A stretch of DNA of 64,000 nucleotides from Lachnospiraceae bacterium (GTDB lineage: Bacteria > Bacillota > Clostridia > Lachnospirales > Lachnospiraceae): assembly GCA_017620155.1 (NCBI GenBank), contig JAFZQY010000085.1:1-64000 (forward strand). The letters run 5' to 3'. This document shows, piece after piece, positions 51,397 to 61,087 of the stretch. Below the pieces are notes generated by a model. That model ran no database searches. It had not been told where the DNA came from and saw only the letters and a program-made list of their open reading frames with translations. The translations under genes were made by a program, and so were the position numbers. The first letter of the stretch is position 1. Every line of letters begins with the position of its first letter.

Positions 51397-52308
51397 ATGA
51401 TGAGGAAAAATGCTAAAAAGCTGGCCGGGCTTCAGAAAAGAAAGGCGATAGCGGGTTATCTGTTTATATCACCGTTTATCATCGGATTTCTGGCTTTCAT
51501 GGTTAAACCCTTCTTCCAGTCACTCTACATGAGTTTCTGTGATGTACAGCTGGGGTCGGGTATAATCGAGCCCATATGGGAAGGCCTGATGAATTACAAA
51601 CATGCTTTTATGGTTGACCCCGAATACAACCGACTGCTTGTTGAGGAGATATCCAGAATGGTCATCTATTCTCTGGCCATCATGGTATTCAGTTTCTTCG
51701 TTGCTCTGATCCTTAATCAGGAGTTTAAGGGAAGAGCTTTGGTAAGAGCCGTATTCTTCCTGCCGGTTATCCTTTCTTCAGGTGTTATCTTAGGACTTGA
51801 GTCCGATAACCAGTTGATGGCGACTCTCGCAACGCAGATCGAGACGACTACTTCCAATATAAGCATCACAGATGCGCTCGAGCAGGTGCTTACAACAGCC
51901 GGAGTAGGTACCAGAGCATTTGAAAAGGTGTTTGAGATCATTGATAACATATATGATGTGGCCATAGCATCCGGTATCCAGATCATCATCTTCCTTTCGG
52001 GATTACAGACCATCTCGTCCAGCATGTACGAAGCTGCCGAGATCGAGGGCTGTACAAAGTGGGAGAGCCTGTGGAAGATCACTTTCCCGATGATCAGCTC
52101 ATTGTTCCTGGTTAACTGGATCTATACCGTCATCGATTTCTGTATGCGTTCCGATAACGGAGTAATCGAGAAGATTCAGAAAGTCATGATCGATCAGATG
52201 AATTACGGTTTGGCCTCGGCCATGTCATGGGTTTATTTCCTGATCGTGCTTGCCTTTGTAGGAATCACCTCGGGCATCATATCCAGGGGGGTTTACTACT
52301 ATGAGTAA
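51397..52308 (+). CDS. CUT1 sugar ABC transporter permease (MalF/UgpA type), second pair
   Basis: This 303-residue protein has six TM segments, the opening GYLFISPFIIGFLAFMVKPFF and an EAA loop SSMYEAAEIEGCTKWESLWKITFP. It diverges clearly from the first MalF-type protein (45.0 kb) and has a long extracellular loop of about 60 residues between two TM helices (ESDNQLMATLATQIETTT region). GGAGG lies ahead of the start; ATGs at 51397 and 51400 are both possible. It overlaps the next gene by eight bases. Confidence 0.9.
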   Translation: MMRKNAKKLAGLQKRKAIAGYLFISPFIIGFLAFMVKPFFQSLYMSFCDVQLGSGIIEPIWEGLMNYKHAFMVDPEYNRLLVEEISRMVIYSLAIMVFSFFVALILNQEFKGRALVRAVFFLPVILSSGVILGLESDNQLMATLATQIETTTSNISITDALEQVLTTAGVGTRAFEKVFEIIDNIYDVAIASGIQIIIFLSGLQTISSSMYEAAEIEGCTKWESLWKITFPMISSLFLVNWIYTVIDFCMRSDNGVIEKIQKVMIDQMNYGLASAMSWVYFLIVLAFVGITSGIISRGVYYYE

Positions 52309-53305
52309 GAAGACAAAAGTAAAGACATTTGACAACTTCTGGGAGAGGAACCGCAAGTCCGGCGGCTATCTTGTCAAGAAGAGAGTAATGGAATATGCTG
52401 TTAGTTTTATCAGGTTCATACTGCTGTTCGGTATGTGCTTCATGATCCTGCAGCCGATCCTTAACAAGATCTCCGTCAGCTTCATGACTGAGCAGGATCT
52501 GTATAATCCTATAGTAATCAGTATCCCCGAGCATTTCACTACTGATAACTATAAACTGGCAGCCGAGCTGATGAATTACAAGAAAGCGATCGTCAATTCG
52601 TTCATTATCTCGCTTACCATAGCAGTACTCCAGATCACTGTATGTACGCTCGTAGGCTACGGATTTGCACGGTTTGAGTTCCCGCTCAAGAAATTCTGGT
52701 TCCTTTGTGTTATACTTGTTATACTGATCCCGCCGCAGACGATATCCAGTTCCCTGCATCTTCATTTCAGGTTCTTCGATATCCTCGGCCTGATCAAACT
52801 GATAACCGGAGATACGATCAACCTGCGTGGATCCGTCATACCGTATTATCTGCTAAGTGCAGGGTGTATGGGCCTTAAGAACGGACTGTATATATACATG
52901 ATCAGACAGTTCTTCAGGAATATCCCTTCGGATATGGAAGAAGCGGCATATGTTGACGGATGCGGTACACTGAAGACATTCTTCACCATCATGCTTCCGG
53001 AAGCTAAGCCCATCATCACATCATGCTTCCTGTTCGCATTTGTTTGGCAGTGGACCGACGGATTTTATTCCAGGATGTTCCTGAGCGGTACTACACTTGT
53101 AAGTACCTCGCTTTCAAGGATCGTCGATTCGCTGGGCGCATATATCCAGAGGATCACGGGCGTCAAGACTACGATATCGATAGCATATTCGAACTGTATA
53201 CTTGCTACCGGTACACTGATGATAATACTACCTCTCATAATCCTGTATCTGTTCGCTCAGAGGCAGTTTGTTGAGAGTATTTCGTCAACCGGTATCAAAA
53301 TGTGA
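52301..53305 (+). CDS. CUT1 carbohydrate ABC transporter permease (MalG/UgpE type), second pair
   Basis: This 334-residue MalG-type permease has the EAA loop DMEEAAYVDGCGTLKTFFTIMLPEAKP and a C-terminal QFVESISSTGIKM. Its N-terminus is charged and longer than that of the first MalG-type protein. With the protein just upstream it forms the second channel of the locus. The solute-binding lipoprotein gene follows after a 105-base structured leader. Confidence 0.9.
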   Translation: MSKKTKVKTFDNFWERNRKSGGYLVKKRVMEYAVSFIRFILLFGMCFMILQPILNKISVSFMTEQDLYNPIVISIPEHFTTDNYKLAAELMNYKKAIVNSFIISLTIAVLQITVCTLVGYGFARFEFPLKKFWFLCVILVILIPPQTISSSLHLHFRFFDILGLIKLITGDTINLRGSVIPYYLLSAGCMGLKNGLYIYMIRQFFRNIPSDMEEAAYVDGCGTLKTFFTIMLPEAKPIITSCFLFAFVWQWTDGFYSRMFLSGTTLVSTSLSRIVDSLGAYIQRITGVKTTISIAYSNCILATGTLMIILPLIILYLFAQRQFVESISSTGIKM

Positions 53306-53410
53306 TATTATATATGTTGGCGTCATTAATTTGGTATAAGCTGTAAACCACAGTTTATATAGATGCGGAAACCATAGTCCGCGATTCATTTTCATAAGGA
53401 GGATTAAACT
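53306..53410 (+). promoter_or_regulatory. Structured leader ahead of the second solute-binding protein gene
   Basis: Two small hairpins lie between the permease stop and the ATG: GTAAAC...GTTTAT (53343-53348 with 53353-53358) and GCGGA...TCCGC (53365-53369 with 53378-53382). Neither has a T-tract. They could protect a processed mRNA segment so that the binding protein is made in excess of the permeases, a known arrangement in Mal-type operons; this is inference. AAGGAGG (53396-53402) is the ribosome site. Confidence 0.45.
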
Positions 53411-54895
53411 ATGAAAAAGCCTATGGCAAAGAAGGTCATAGCAGCAGCTACTGCAGCAGCTATGGCTATGAGTGTTACAGCCTGTGGCGGCGCAGCAGAG
53501 ACTCCTGCAGCTCCCGCAGCAACTGACGACACTGCAACTGAAGCTGTGGAAGAAACTGCTGAAGCAGAAGTTGAAGAAGCAGCTGATGAGGAAGAGGAAG
53601 AAGTTAGTCCTTATACTGTCCTTACCGATGAGAACGGTGATCCCTATGACCTTGGCGGCATGGAGATCGTAATCCGTGACTGGTGGACCTCAGAGGATCC
53701 CGCAGAGCCCGCTAATGATTATGAGGAAGCTCAGCAGGAGTGGCGTGACTGGATCCAGGAGACCTACAACTTCAAGATCAAACAGGTTGCTATCTCCGAT
53801 TGGGGCTCAACTCCTCAGGATTTCGTTGACTACTGTACATCAGGCGGAGACGAGAACAACTATGTATGGACTCTTCGTGCTGACCCGGCTATCACATCAG
53901 CTATGGCAAGCGGTCTTATGTATGATCTTTCTACTCTTGACTGCCTTGACTTCAGCTCTGACAAGTTCCAGCTCAACAAGCTGCATGAGCAGTACAGCAA
54001 GGGTGATGCCATCTACGCTATGTATGCAGGCATCTCAGAGCCTCGTACCGGTGTATTCTTCAACAAGAGAGTACTCGAAGAGGCAGGTATCGATCCCGAG
54101 AGCATCTATGATATGCAGGCTGACGGCACATGGACATGGGATAAGTTCGATGAGCTCATGGGCGAGTGCCAGAGAGATACCGATAACGACGGTACCGATG
54201 ATGTATACGGCCTTACTCTTAACGAGGGCGTTATGACTGAGGAAGCTGTTTTCGCTAACGGCGGATCTTTCATTGGCAAGGATTCTAACGGCTACTTCTA
54301 TAACCTCGAGTCTCCCGAGACTACCGAGGCTCTTGAGTGGACTGTTGATATGTTCACCAAGTATGACAATCATGATCCCGAGGGTGCTGAGTGGGATTAC
54401 TACAAAGAAGAGTTCCTTAACGGCAACGTTGCTTTCATGGTAGAGCAGGAGTACGCAGGAACACCCGGCAACTTCCTTGCAGATATGCAGGATGAGCTCG
54501 GCTTCGTAATGTTCCCTAAGGGACCCAGCGGAAAGGATTACATCAATGTATGGGATAACAACCCTGCAGCAATCCCTGCTTGCTATGATGCAGACAGAGC
54601 ATGGAAGATTGCATTTGCATGGAATCTCTACACTGAGGATCCTGCAGGCTATGAGGGATACAACGGATTCATCTCCAGAGCTATGGACGGTATCTATGAT
54701 TCCAGAGCAGTTGAGGAGACCATCCCTATGATGTCTGAAGCTTCTCATGGTACTATCGCATTCCACGGCATGATCCCTAACCTCAGCATTGGACCCGACC
54801 TCACATGGAATATCGTTCCCAACTGTGTAGTTTCCGAGGTTGTTGAGGCTATCGCTGATACCTGGAAGCAGTATGTTGATGATGCCAACAAGTAA
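53411..54895 (+). CDS. CUT1 extracellular solute-binding lipoprotein
   Basis: This 494-residue lipoprotein (VTAC, Cys25) has an acidic A/E/T-rich linker (about 30-65) and a family 1 sugar-binding fold with IVIRDWWTSEDPAEP, GVFFNKRVLEEAGIDPESIY, DGTWTWDKFDELMGECQRDTDNDGTDDVYGLT and FPKGPSGKDYINVW. The DTDNDGTDD stretch resembles a calcium-binding loop often seen in such proteins. The very uniform codon use (for example GAG, CGT, GGC) suggests high expression. It serves the second permease pair. A strong terminator follows at 54939-54974. Confidence 0.92.
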   Translation: MKKPMAKKVIAAATAAAMAMSVTACGGAAETPAAPAATDDTATEAVEETAEAEVEEAADEEEEEVSPYTVLTDENGDPYDLGGMEIVIRDWWTSEDPAEPANDYEEAQQEWRDWIQETYNFKIKQVAISDWGSTPQDFVDYCTSGGDENNYVWTLRADPAITSAMASGLMYDLSTLDCLDFSSDKFQLNKLHEQYSKGDAIYAMYAGISEPRTGVFFNKRVLEEAGIDPESIYDMQADGTWTWDKFDELMGECQRDTDNDGTDDVYGLTLNEGVMTEEAVFANGGSFIGKDSNGYFYNLESPETTEALEWTVDMFTKYDNHDPEGAEWDYYKEEFLNGNVAFMVEQEYAGTPGNFLADMQDELGFVMFPKGPSGKDYINVWDNNPAAIPACYDADRAWKIAFAWNLYTEDPAGYEGYNGFISRAMDGIYDSRAVEETIPMMSEASHGTIAFHGMIPNLSIGPDLTWNIVPNCVVSEVVEAIADTWKQYVDDANK

Positions 54896-54938
54896 TCTTT
54901 ACTTGATCTGAGCATTCAGCAATATATGTAAATGATTC

Positions 54939-54974
54939 GGCGGGCGGTGTAAACTTTTCACCGTCCGCCTTTTT
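54939..54974 (+). terminator. Terminator of the transporter operon
   Basis: An 11-bp stem (GGCGGGCGGTG at 54939-54949 with CACCGTCCGCC at 54959-54969, one G-T pair) is followed by five T residues. Confidence 0.88.
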
Positions 54975-54990
54975 CACGGAGTTGAACTGA

Positions 54991-56100
54991 TTGAATAAAG
55001 TCTTATCCATCAGAAAAAAACTTCATACGTTGATATCACTGTTTGTGATCCTGTGCGCTCTGTCAGCCTGCGGTGAGCAGGAGGAAGAGAATATCGTAGT
55101 CATCGAAAACGAGACTTCAGAGACCGGTTACGGGCTCGTAACGGTCACAAGGGGTGATGTGGTCCTTACCCAGTCTATAACCGCCACTTATACGCAGCTA
55201 AATGAACAGACGGTATCTTTTGATTCGGGAGGAAGACGCATCTCCAAGGTGTATGTGAATCCCGGAGACAGCGTGAAGCGCGGTGATCTGCTCATAGAGC
55301 TGTCCCAGGATAATCTGCAGAGTCAGATAGATGAGCTGGAATACAGGATAGAGAAGAATGAACTTCAGCTGGAATACCTGGATGCAGCCGAGAAGTTTGA
55401 TGAGCAGAGTGCTTATAACAGTTTTGTATACGGTGATCCTGATATAGATGAGGATGATGTTAAAGCATATCAGAAGAATCAGGATTCGATCGATCGTAAC
55501 TACAGATATAAGAGAGAAGATTTAAATGATGAGCTTGAGTTTGACAGACGCAAGCTATCCAAACTTAAAGGCGAATATAATTCCGGCCGTATAGTATCTA
55601 CTATGGACGGTATAGTATATAGCATGGTTGACAATCTGGAAGGATCGACTTCAAAGAAGGACGAGGTGGTCATGACGATAGTCGACAACGCTTCGGGCCG
55701 ATTTGAAGCAAACGATCCGGAGTTTGCTTCATATTTCCATGAGGGAGAGCCCGTAGAGCTTAAGATTGTTTACAGCTCTGCATCGGGAGATTATGAAGTT
55801 GTACCGATCAATATGTCATCATGGGGAGAAAAACAGATATTTGAAGTTTTCTCCGGCCCCGATAATGAGGGTATAGATGTCGGAACAACAGGCACTATCA
55901 AGGTTGTTCTTGATAAGAGGGAAGGTGTGCTCACGCTTCCCTTAGGTGCCATCTATCACGCCGACGGCAAACCTTATGTCTATGTTCTGGATGAGAATGA
56001 TTTCAGACAGATGGTATGGATAGAGACCGGACTGACGGGAGACGATCTCGTCGAAGTCACATCCGGCCTTAATGAAGGCGATAAGGTGGTCTATAAATAG
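54991..56100 (+). CDS. Efflux/ABC adaptor lipoprotein (MacA/HlyD-like), first copy
   Basis: This 369-residue lipoprotein (LSAC, Cys27) is a membrane-fusion-protein-type adaptor: a lipoyl half-motif (GGRRISKVYVNPGDSVKRGDLLIEL, about 77-100), a coiled-coil hairpin (about 105-190, QSQIDELEYRIEKNELQLEYL), a second lipoyl half (GRIVSTMDGIVYSM) and beta-barrel C-terminal parts (VLTLPLGAIYHADGKPYVYVLDEN, VTSGLNEGDKVVY). In Gram-positives such proteins work with MacB/FtsX-type ABC transporters. The TTG start at 54991 has GGAG upstream and is required for the signal peptide. It lies just after the transporter operon terminator. Confidence 0.85.
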   Translation: MNKVLSIRKKLHTLISLFVILCALSACGEQEEENIVVIENETSETGYGLVTVTRGDVVLTQSITATYTQLNEQTVSFDSGGRRISKVYVNPGDSVKRGDLLIELSQDNLQSQIDELEYRIEKNELQLEYLDAAEKFDEQSAYNSFVYGDPDIDEDDVKAYQKNQDSIDRNYRYKREDLNDELEFDRRKLSKLKGEYNSGRIVSTMDGIVYSMVDNLEGSTSKKDEVVMTIVDNASGRFEANDPEFASYFHEGEPVELKIVYSSASGDYEVVPINMSSWGEKQIFEVFSGPDNEGIDVGTTGTIKVVLDKREGVLTLPLGAIYHADGKPYVYVLDENDFRQMVWIETGLTGDDLVEVTSGLNEGDKVVYK

Positions 56101-56105
56101 CGCAT

Positions 56106-58301
56106 ATGTATAGAAACGGTATATACAAATACATATCTGTCATATTGCTCATTTCACTGTTATGCGGGTGTGCGGGCACGGCTGCAGATCAGACGGCTCC
56201 TGACGCAGAGGCTTCGGTTGAGGGATCATCGGACTTAAGCGCTGCCGCTGATGAAGACGTCGAGCTCATTGAGCCTGCCGGAAGTGCCTTAAGCTTTGTG
56301 AATGCCGAGATACGTGATCTGGCTGTTGTCACTACGTATCAGGGTGTAGTATGCCCGAATACATATGAGTATTCGTATGAGTCTGAGCAGCCCTTCGGCA
56401 ATTACTGCTATCTGCCCGGAGATGAGGTATCTGCAGGTGAGATGCTCTTTTACGGTACAGCCGACGGGCTTGATGATAAGATCGAGGAGATCTATGACGA
56501 GAACACATCGCTTCTCGAATCGTATAACGACTATGTATCCGATTATCATATCGATATAGCCAAGGCCAGAAAAAAGGAATTTGAAACAGCCAGCGCATAT
56601 CAGGACATGGCGGCCAATGCTCCGGCCCAGGATTCTCCGTATTATGCCGGCTGGGCCAAAGGGGCTATGCCTCTGGAGAATGCATACAAGCAGGCCAAAA
56701 TGGCCAGGGAAAAGATGGAGGAGGACTATAAGGAGCGCCAGCAGCTCTTTGACCTTGAATATGCATATAACGAGATCAGGATCTCGCGGCTTGAGGATGA
56801 GAAGAACGAAGCCGGAGTTACCAGTTCCATAGACGGAGTGGTAGTTGCCGCCAACTATTACTATTCCGGAGATACGGTTCCGATCGGATCCAACATCATT
56901 GCCGTAGGTGATCTGAATGACATGGAGATCGTCTGCGAGTATGTGAGCAAATCGATAGTCAACAAGTCTGAGGAGATATATGCGATCATCGGAGGAGAGA
57001 GATTCGATGTCGTATATGAGAATATGGAGCCGGAGGAGTACCGGAGACTTAAACAGAAAGAAGATGAGGTATATACCTCTTTCAAGATAGTCGATCCCGA
57101 GGGAAAGGTCAGACTCGGAGAATACGCTGTGATAGTCGTTGTTGAATCCAGGACATCGAATGCGCTGTGTGTACCCAAGGATGCCGTGAGCAAAGATGAC
57201 AACGGCAGCTTCGTATATCTGTACAAGGATGGGGAGAGTATATATACACCGGTGACAACCGGAGCGTTTGACAGTGCGTTCATGCAGATATTAAGCGGAC
57301 TTTCTGAGGGCGATAAGGTTGTATACGATGTGCCTTATGATGTCGGTACCGGGACCAAAACGATCACGACAGGCTCCGTTCATACCGATTTTTCGTCCGA
57401 CGGATACCTGATGTATCCGAATGCAGAATGGATGAGTAACCCGGCGAATAACGGCGTATGTTATCTGACGGAAATCTGTGTTGCACGTTTTGAGCAGATC
57501 ACGGAGGGACAGACTCTGGCCAGGGTCGAGGTTGTATCGGATACCATCGAATCCGAACGTATACAGCGCAAGATCCGGCGACAGAATGAGCGCATAGCAG
57601 ATCTTAACGAACTCCGCAGGACTACATATAACAAGGATGACTTAGAGACCATAGATCGTGCGATACGCGACAGAAACAGGACGATAGAAGCCTTAAACCG
57701 CCAGCTCGAGAAGGCCTCCAGGTACTCGGGAGTATTCGAGATCAAGGCTCCTTACAGCGGTCTGGTCACCGAAGTGGCAGATATCAAGCAGGGTGAGATC
57801 ATTAACTACAAGCAGAAGATCGTCCAGATAGCAAATGATGATTCCTGCTATATCGTAGTGGATGATAAGGGCGGCATGTTCTCATACGGAGATGAAGCCA
57901 CTGTATCTTTCAAAGCTCCTAACGGCAAGGGATTCGATGCCCCCGGAAATGTCGTCAGCTTAAATCCCTATGGTCTGTCGAAGTCGATGCGGACAGGATA
58001 TGCACTGGTTAAAGTTTCACAGGCCGATATGGAACTGATGACCGACAGCGGCTCCGGTAACAGCAACGGATACTGGTATCGTGTCCGTTTTACGGTGAAG
58101 GCTGTCACCAAAGAGATGAATAACGTGGTTCTTGTACCCAAGACTGCAGTATATAAGACCGGCAACGATACATATGTCATAACCAAGACCGAAGACGGAT
58201 CCACCAGACTCGTGAGATTCGTTGCAGGCGGCGCCGATAATGCCAACTACTGGGTGGCTTACGGTGATATTACGGAGGGTATGTCGATATGTTCGGGATA
58301 A
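56106..58301 (+). CDS. Double-length efflux adaptor lipoprotein (MacA/HlyD-like), second copy
   Basis: This 731-residue lipoprotein (LCGC, Cys22) looks like two adaptor units in tandem. Unit one (about 60-430) has a coiled coil (about 125-235) and a LSGLSEGDKVVY-type end similar to the first adaptor. Unit two (about 435-731) has another coiled coil (RIQRKIRRQNERIADLNEL, about 480-545), a lipoyl half (SGVFEIKAPYSGLVTEVADIKQGE) and a barrel part ending ITEGMSICSG. Such a duplicated adaptor is uncommon; it may form a mixed ring with the single-length protein. It overlaps the FtsX-type permease gene by 13 bases. Confidence 0.82.
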   Translation: MYRNGIYKYISVILLISLLCGCAGTAADQTAPDAEASVEGSSDLSAAADEDVELIEPAGSALSFVNAEIRDLAVVTTYQGVVCPNTYEYSYESEQPFGNYCYLPGDEVSAGEMLFYGTADGLDDKIEEIYDENTSLLESYNDYVSDYHIDIAKARKKEFETASAYQDMAANAPAQDSPYYAGWAKGAMPLENAYKQAKMAREKMEEDYKERQQLFDLEYAYNEIRISRLEDEKNEAGVTSSIDGVVVAANYYYSGDTVPIGSNIIAVGDLNDMEIVCEYVSKSIVNKSEEIYAIIGGERFDVVYENMEPEEYRRLKQKEDEVYTSFKIVDPEGKVRLGEYAVIVVVESRTSNALCVPKDAVSKDDNGSFVYLYKDGESIYTPVTTGAFDSAFMQILSGLSEGDKVVYDVPYDVGTGTKTITTGSVHTDFSSDGYLMYPNAEWMSNPANNGVCYLTEICVARFEQITEGQTLARVEVVSDTIESERIQRKIRRQNERIADLNELRRTTYNKDDLETIDRAIRDRNRTIEALNRQLEKASRYSGVFEIKAPYSGLVTEVADIKQGEIINYKQKIVQIANDDSCYIVVDDKGGMFSYGDEATVSFKAPNGKGFDAPGNVVSLNPYGLSKSMRTGYALVKVSQADMELMTDSGSGNSNGYWYRVRFTVKAVTKEMNNVVLVPKTAVYKTGNDTYVITKTEDGSTRLVRFVAGGADNANYWVAYGDITEGMSICSG

Positions 58302-61087
58302 TGCTGCAGAAGATGTGGCAGAAAAAGTGGATGAACTTAAGCCTGTTGCTGGGCTGCATACTGCTCATAGCGACTACCGTCAGCTTCCCTCTGTATCAGA
58401 AGGCGGCTTATGATCGTATGCTCCAGGATGAATTCACCGATTACATATCCGAGAAGAGCAACTGGCCGATGATCATTCAGCTATCCGCCAACTGTCAGAA
58501 GGATAAAAAGGATACTATCGGCAAGATCGAGAAGTATGCCGCAGGAATCTACGATCAGATGGGCGTAGATGCATATGATACGGTGTATAGCTATGAGATC
58601 CTGCGTGCTCCCGTGAGCAGTGCGATCAAAAGAGATGATGTCGAGGATATATCATTGTCTCTGTGTGCGATGTCCGACCTGACCTCACATGCCAAGCTTG
58701 TGGCAGGCGAATTCTACTCGGATGACGGTTTAGACGATGACGGAGCCATAGAGGTCATAGTTCCGCAGTATACGCTGACCGGCAAGGGTCTGCTCATGGG
58801 TGAGTCCCTGACATATAAGAAACTCACTACGGCAGACGGTGATCCGATCACGATCAAGGTTGTCGGTGTATATACCGGCAGAAAGACAGAAGATTTCTAT
58901 TTTCAGGAAGATCCCGAGCGTTTATTTGATTCCTGCATGATGAATCCTGACCTGTTCAGGAAGATGTTCACCGGATCCAATGCGGAGAACTACAATATAG
59001 AGATTAATGTCTATGACATGCTTGATTATTCTTCTGTGAGTGCTTCACAGGTTGCACATATCAATGAAACCACCAGGTATCTGTGTGATGACAGTCCTTA
59101 TAAGAGCGTGATCAAAGATCCATCTTACCAGAGCATACTGGAGGAATACGAGATCAAGCGTGTCAGAATAACCACTACGCTGATGATACTTCAGATCCCG
59201 GTATTGGTCCTTCTTGCTTCGTTCCTGCTCATGATCTCGGGGCAGATGTATGAGATGGAGCGTAATGAGATATCCGTGATCAAGAGCCGCGGTTCTTCTC
59301 GTGGGCAGATATTGCTTCTCTATATCTATCAGGGCCTGTTTCTGACCATAGTAGGTGCAGCTGCAGGTATCCCGCTCGGAGCGCTCTTTGCGAGGATCCT
59401 GGGCAGTACCCGTAACTTCCTTGAGTTTGACCTAAGTCAGTCTCTCAATGTTTCCTATAACAGGGAGACGTTTATATATGCGATCGCAGCGATGGTCATC
59501 ACGCTGCTGTCCATATCCATACCTGCCGTTAAGCACAGTAAAGTATCGATAGTTAATCTCAAGCAGCAGAAAGCTGTCAGGAAACGACGACTGTGGGAGA
59601 TCCTGTTCCTGGATGTGATCCTGATCGGAGTGTCCTTATACGGATTCTACAGCTTCAGAAAGAGCATGGGCGACATATCCGAGACCGTGCTCTCCGGTAA
59701 GAGTCTGGATCCGCTCCTTTATGTGAGCTCTTCATTGTTTATAGTAGGCATGGGCCTTTTCTTCCTGCGTATCCAGCCCTATATCGTGAAGCTGATCTAT
59801 CTGATCGCAGGTAAGCTGGTCGGACCTGCGGGATACATCTCGTTCATGGAGAACATCAAGAACGGGCGTAAGATGCAACTGATCATGCTGTTTCTCATCA
59901 TGACGATCTCTCTGGGCATGTTCCATGCGACTGTGGCAAGGACGATCCTTGAGAACGCGGCATCCAACACGGATTATCTGGACGGTGCAGACATAGTGCT
60001 CAAGGAGTACTGGCCGATGATGACAGACCAGAACGGTACTCCGACCGGCATATATGTGGAGCCTGATACGACCAAGTTTATGACCATGGATTTTGCCGGG
60101 AGTTATACCAAGGTATACTACGACGACAAGGCATATGTCAGAAAGGGCAAGAACGACCGCACGATAACCACGGTCATGGCTCTGCATACCAAAGAGTTCG
60201 GAGAGATGACCCATCTGGCATCCGGCTTAAATGAGCTTACCTATCATCAATACTTAAACGAGCTGGCCAAGGTCGAGAACGGAGTTCTCCTGTCAAGGAA
60301 CTTTGAATCCGTTCAGGGCATGGCTGTCGGTGATTCGATAAGCTACTATACCGGTGACGGCAAGCAGATGTCGGGCGTGGTTGTTGATTTCCTTGACTAT
60401 TTCCCTTCGTATTCACCTACCGTGACGACCATAAATCCCGACGGTAATGCGGAGACTTCACAGAATTATCTGATAGTCACTCATTACGCTTACCTGAAAA
60501 AGGTCATAGGCACCCAGCCGTATGAGATCTGGGTGGATTTAAAAGACGATGCTTCTTCGGATGACATGTATGATTTCATAGAGTCTCATAATATGAGAGT
60601 CGCCAAGTATATCAATAAGTCCGAGGATATGGAGCATACCATGACTGACCCGCTCCTGCAGGGTACCAACGGTGTGCTGACCATGGGCTTTGTTGTCACG
60701 ATACTGTTGTGCGCGGTGGGATATCTGATCTACTGGATCATGTCGATCAGGGAGCGCGAGTTGATATTCGGCGTACTCAGAGCCTGCGGATTCCATAAGA
60801 ATGAGATAGTCAAGATGCTGATCACGGAGCAGATATTCTCCGGACTGTTCTCTGTGCTTGCAGGCATAGGCATCGGGAAGCTCACATCGACGATGTTCGT
60901 GCCGCTTCTGCAGGCGTCATATGCCACATCGGAGCAGGTTCTCCCGATGAAGCTGATAACCAGAGCATCGGATATGTACAGATTGTATGCAATAGTTGCC
61001 ACAGTAATGCTTACATGCATATTTGTTCTTATCTTCCTGTTGTTCAGGATGAATGTGACCAAGGCACTCAAGCTTGGTGAAGAATAA
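58289..61087 (+). CDS. FtsX-like ABC transporter permease
   Basis: This 932-residue MacB/FtsX-type permease has an N-terminal TM helix (about 13-31), a large extracellular domain (about 35-285), a first FtsX-type TM block (about 290-430: QIPVLVLLASFLLMISGQMYEMERNEISVIKSRG), two further TM helices with a second extracellular domain (about 530-790) and a last TM block (about 800-925) with IRERELIFGVLRACGFHKNEI. Members couple ATP binding to mechanical work outside the membrane, exporting peptides or acting on lipoproteins. The stop and the next start share TAATG. Confidence 0.88.
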   Translation: MFGIMLQKMWQKKWMNLSLLLGCILLIATTVSFPLYQKAAYDRMLQDEFTDYISEKSNWPMIIQLSANCQKDKKDTIGKIEKYAAGIYDQMGVDAYDTVYSYEILRAPVSSAIKRDDVEDISLSLCAMSDLTSHAKLVAGEFYSDDGLDDDGAIEVIVPQYTLTGKGLLMGESLTYKKLTTADGDPITIKVVGVYTGRKTEDFYFQEDPERLFDSCMMNPDLFRKMFTGSNAENYNIEINVYDMLDYSSVSASQVAHINETTRYLCDDSPYKSVIKDPSYQSILEEYEIKRVRITTTLMILQIPVLVLLASFLLMISGQMYEMERNEISVIKSRGSSRGQILLLYIYQGLFLTIVGAAAGIPLGALFARILGSTRNFLEFDLSQSLNVSYNRETFIYAIAAMVITLLSISIPAVKHSKVSIVNLKQQKAVRKRRLWEILFLDVILIGVSLYGFYSFRKSMGDISETVLSGKSLDPLLYVSSSLFIVGMGLFFLRIQPYIVKLIYLIAGKLVGPAGYISFMENIKNGRKMQLIMLFLIMTISLGMFHATVARTILENAASNTDYLDGADIVLKEYWPMMTDQNGTPTGIYVEPDTTKFMTMDFAGSYTKVYYDDKAYVRKGKNDRTITTVMALHTKEFGEMTHLASGLNELTYHQYLNELAKVENGVLLSRNFESVQGMAVGDSISYYTGDGKQMSGVVVDFLDYFPSYSPTVTTINPDGNAETSQNYLIVTHYAYLKKVIGTQPYEIWVDLKDDASSDDMYDFIESHNMRVAKYINKSEDMEHTMTDPLLQGTNGVLTMGFVVTILLCAVGYLIYWIMSIRERELIFGVLRACGFHKNEIVKMLITEQIFSGLFSVLAGIGIGKLTSTMFVPLLQASYATSEQVLPMKLITRASDMYRLYAIVATVMLTCIFVLIFLLFRMNVTKALKLGEE

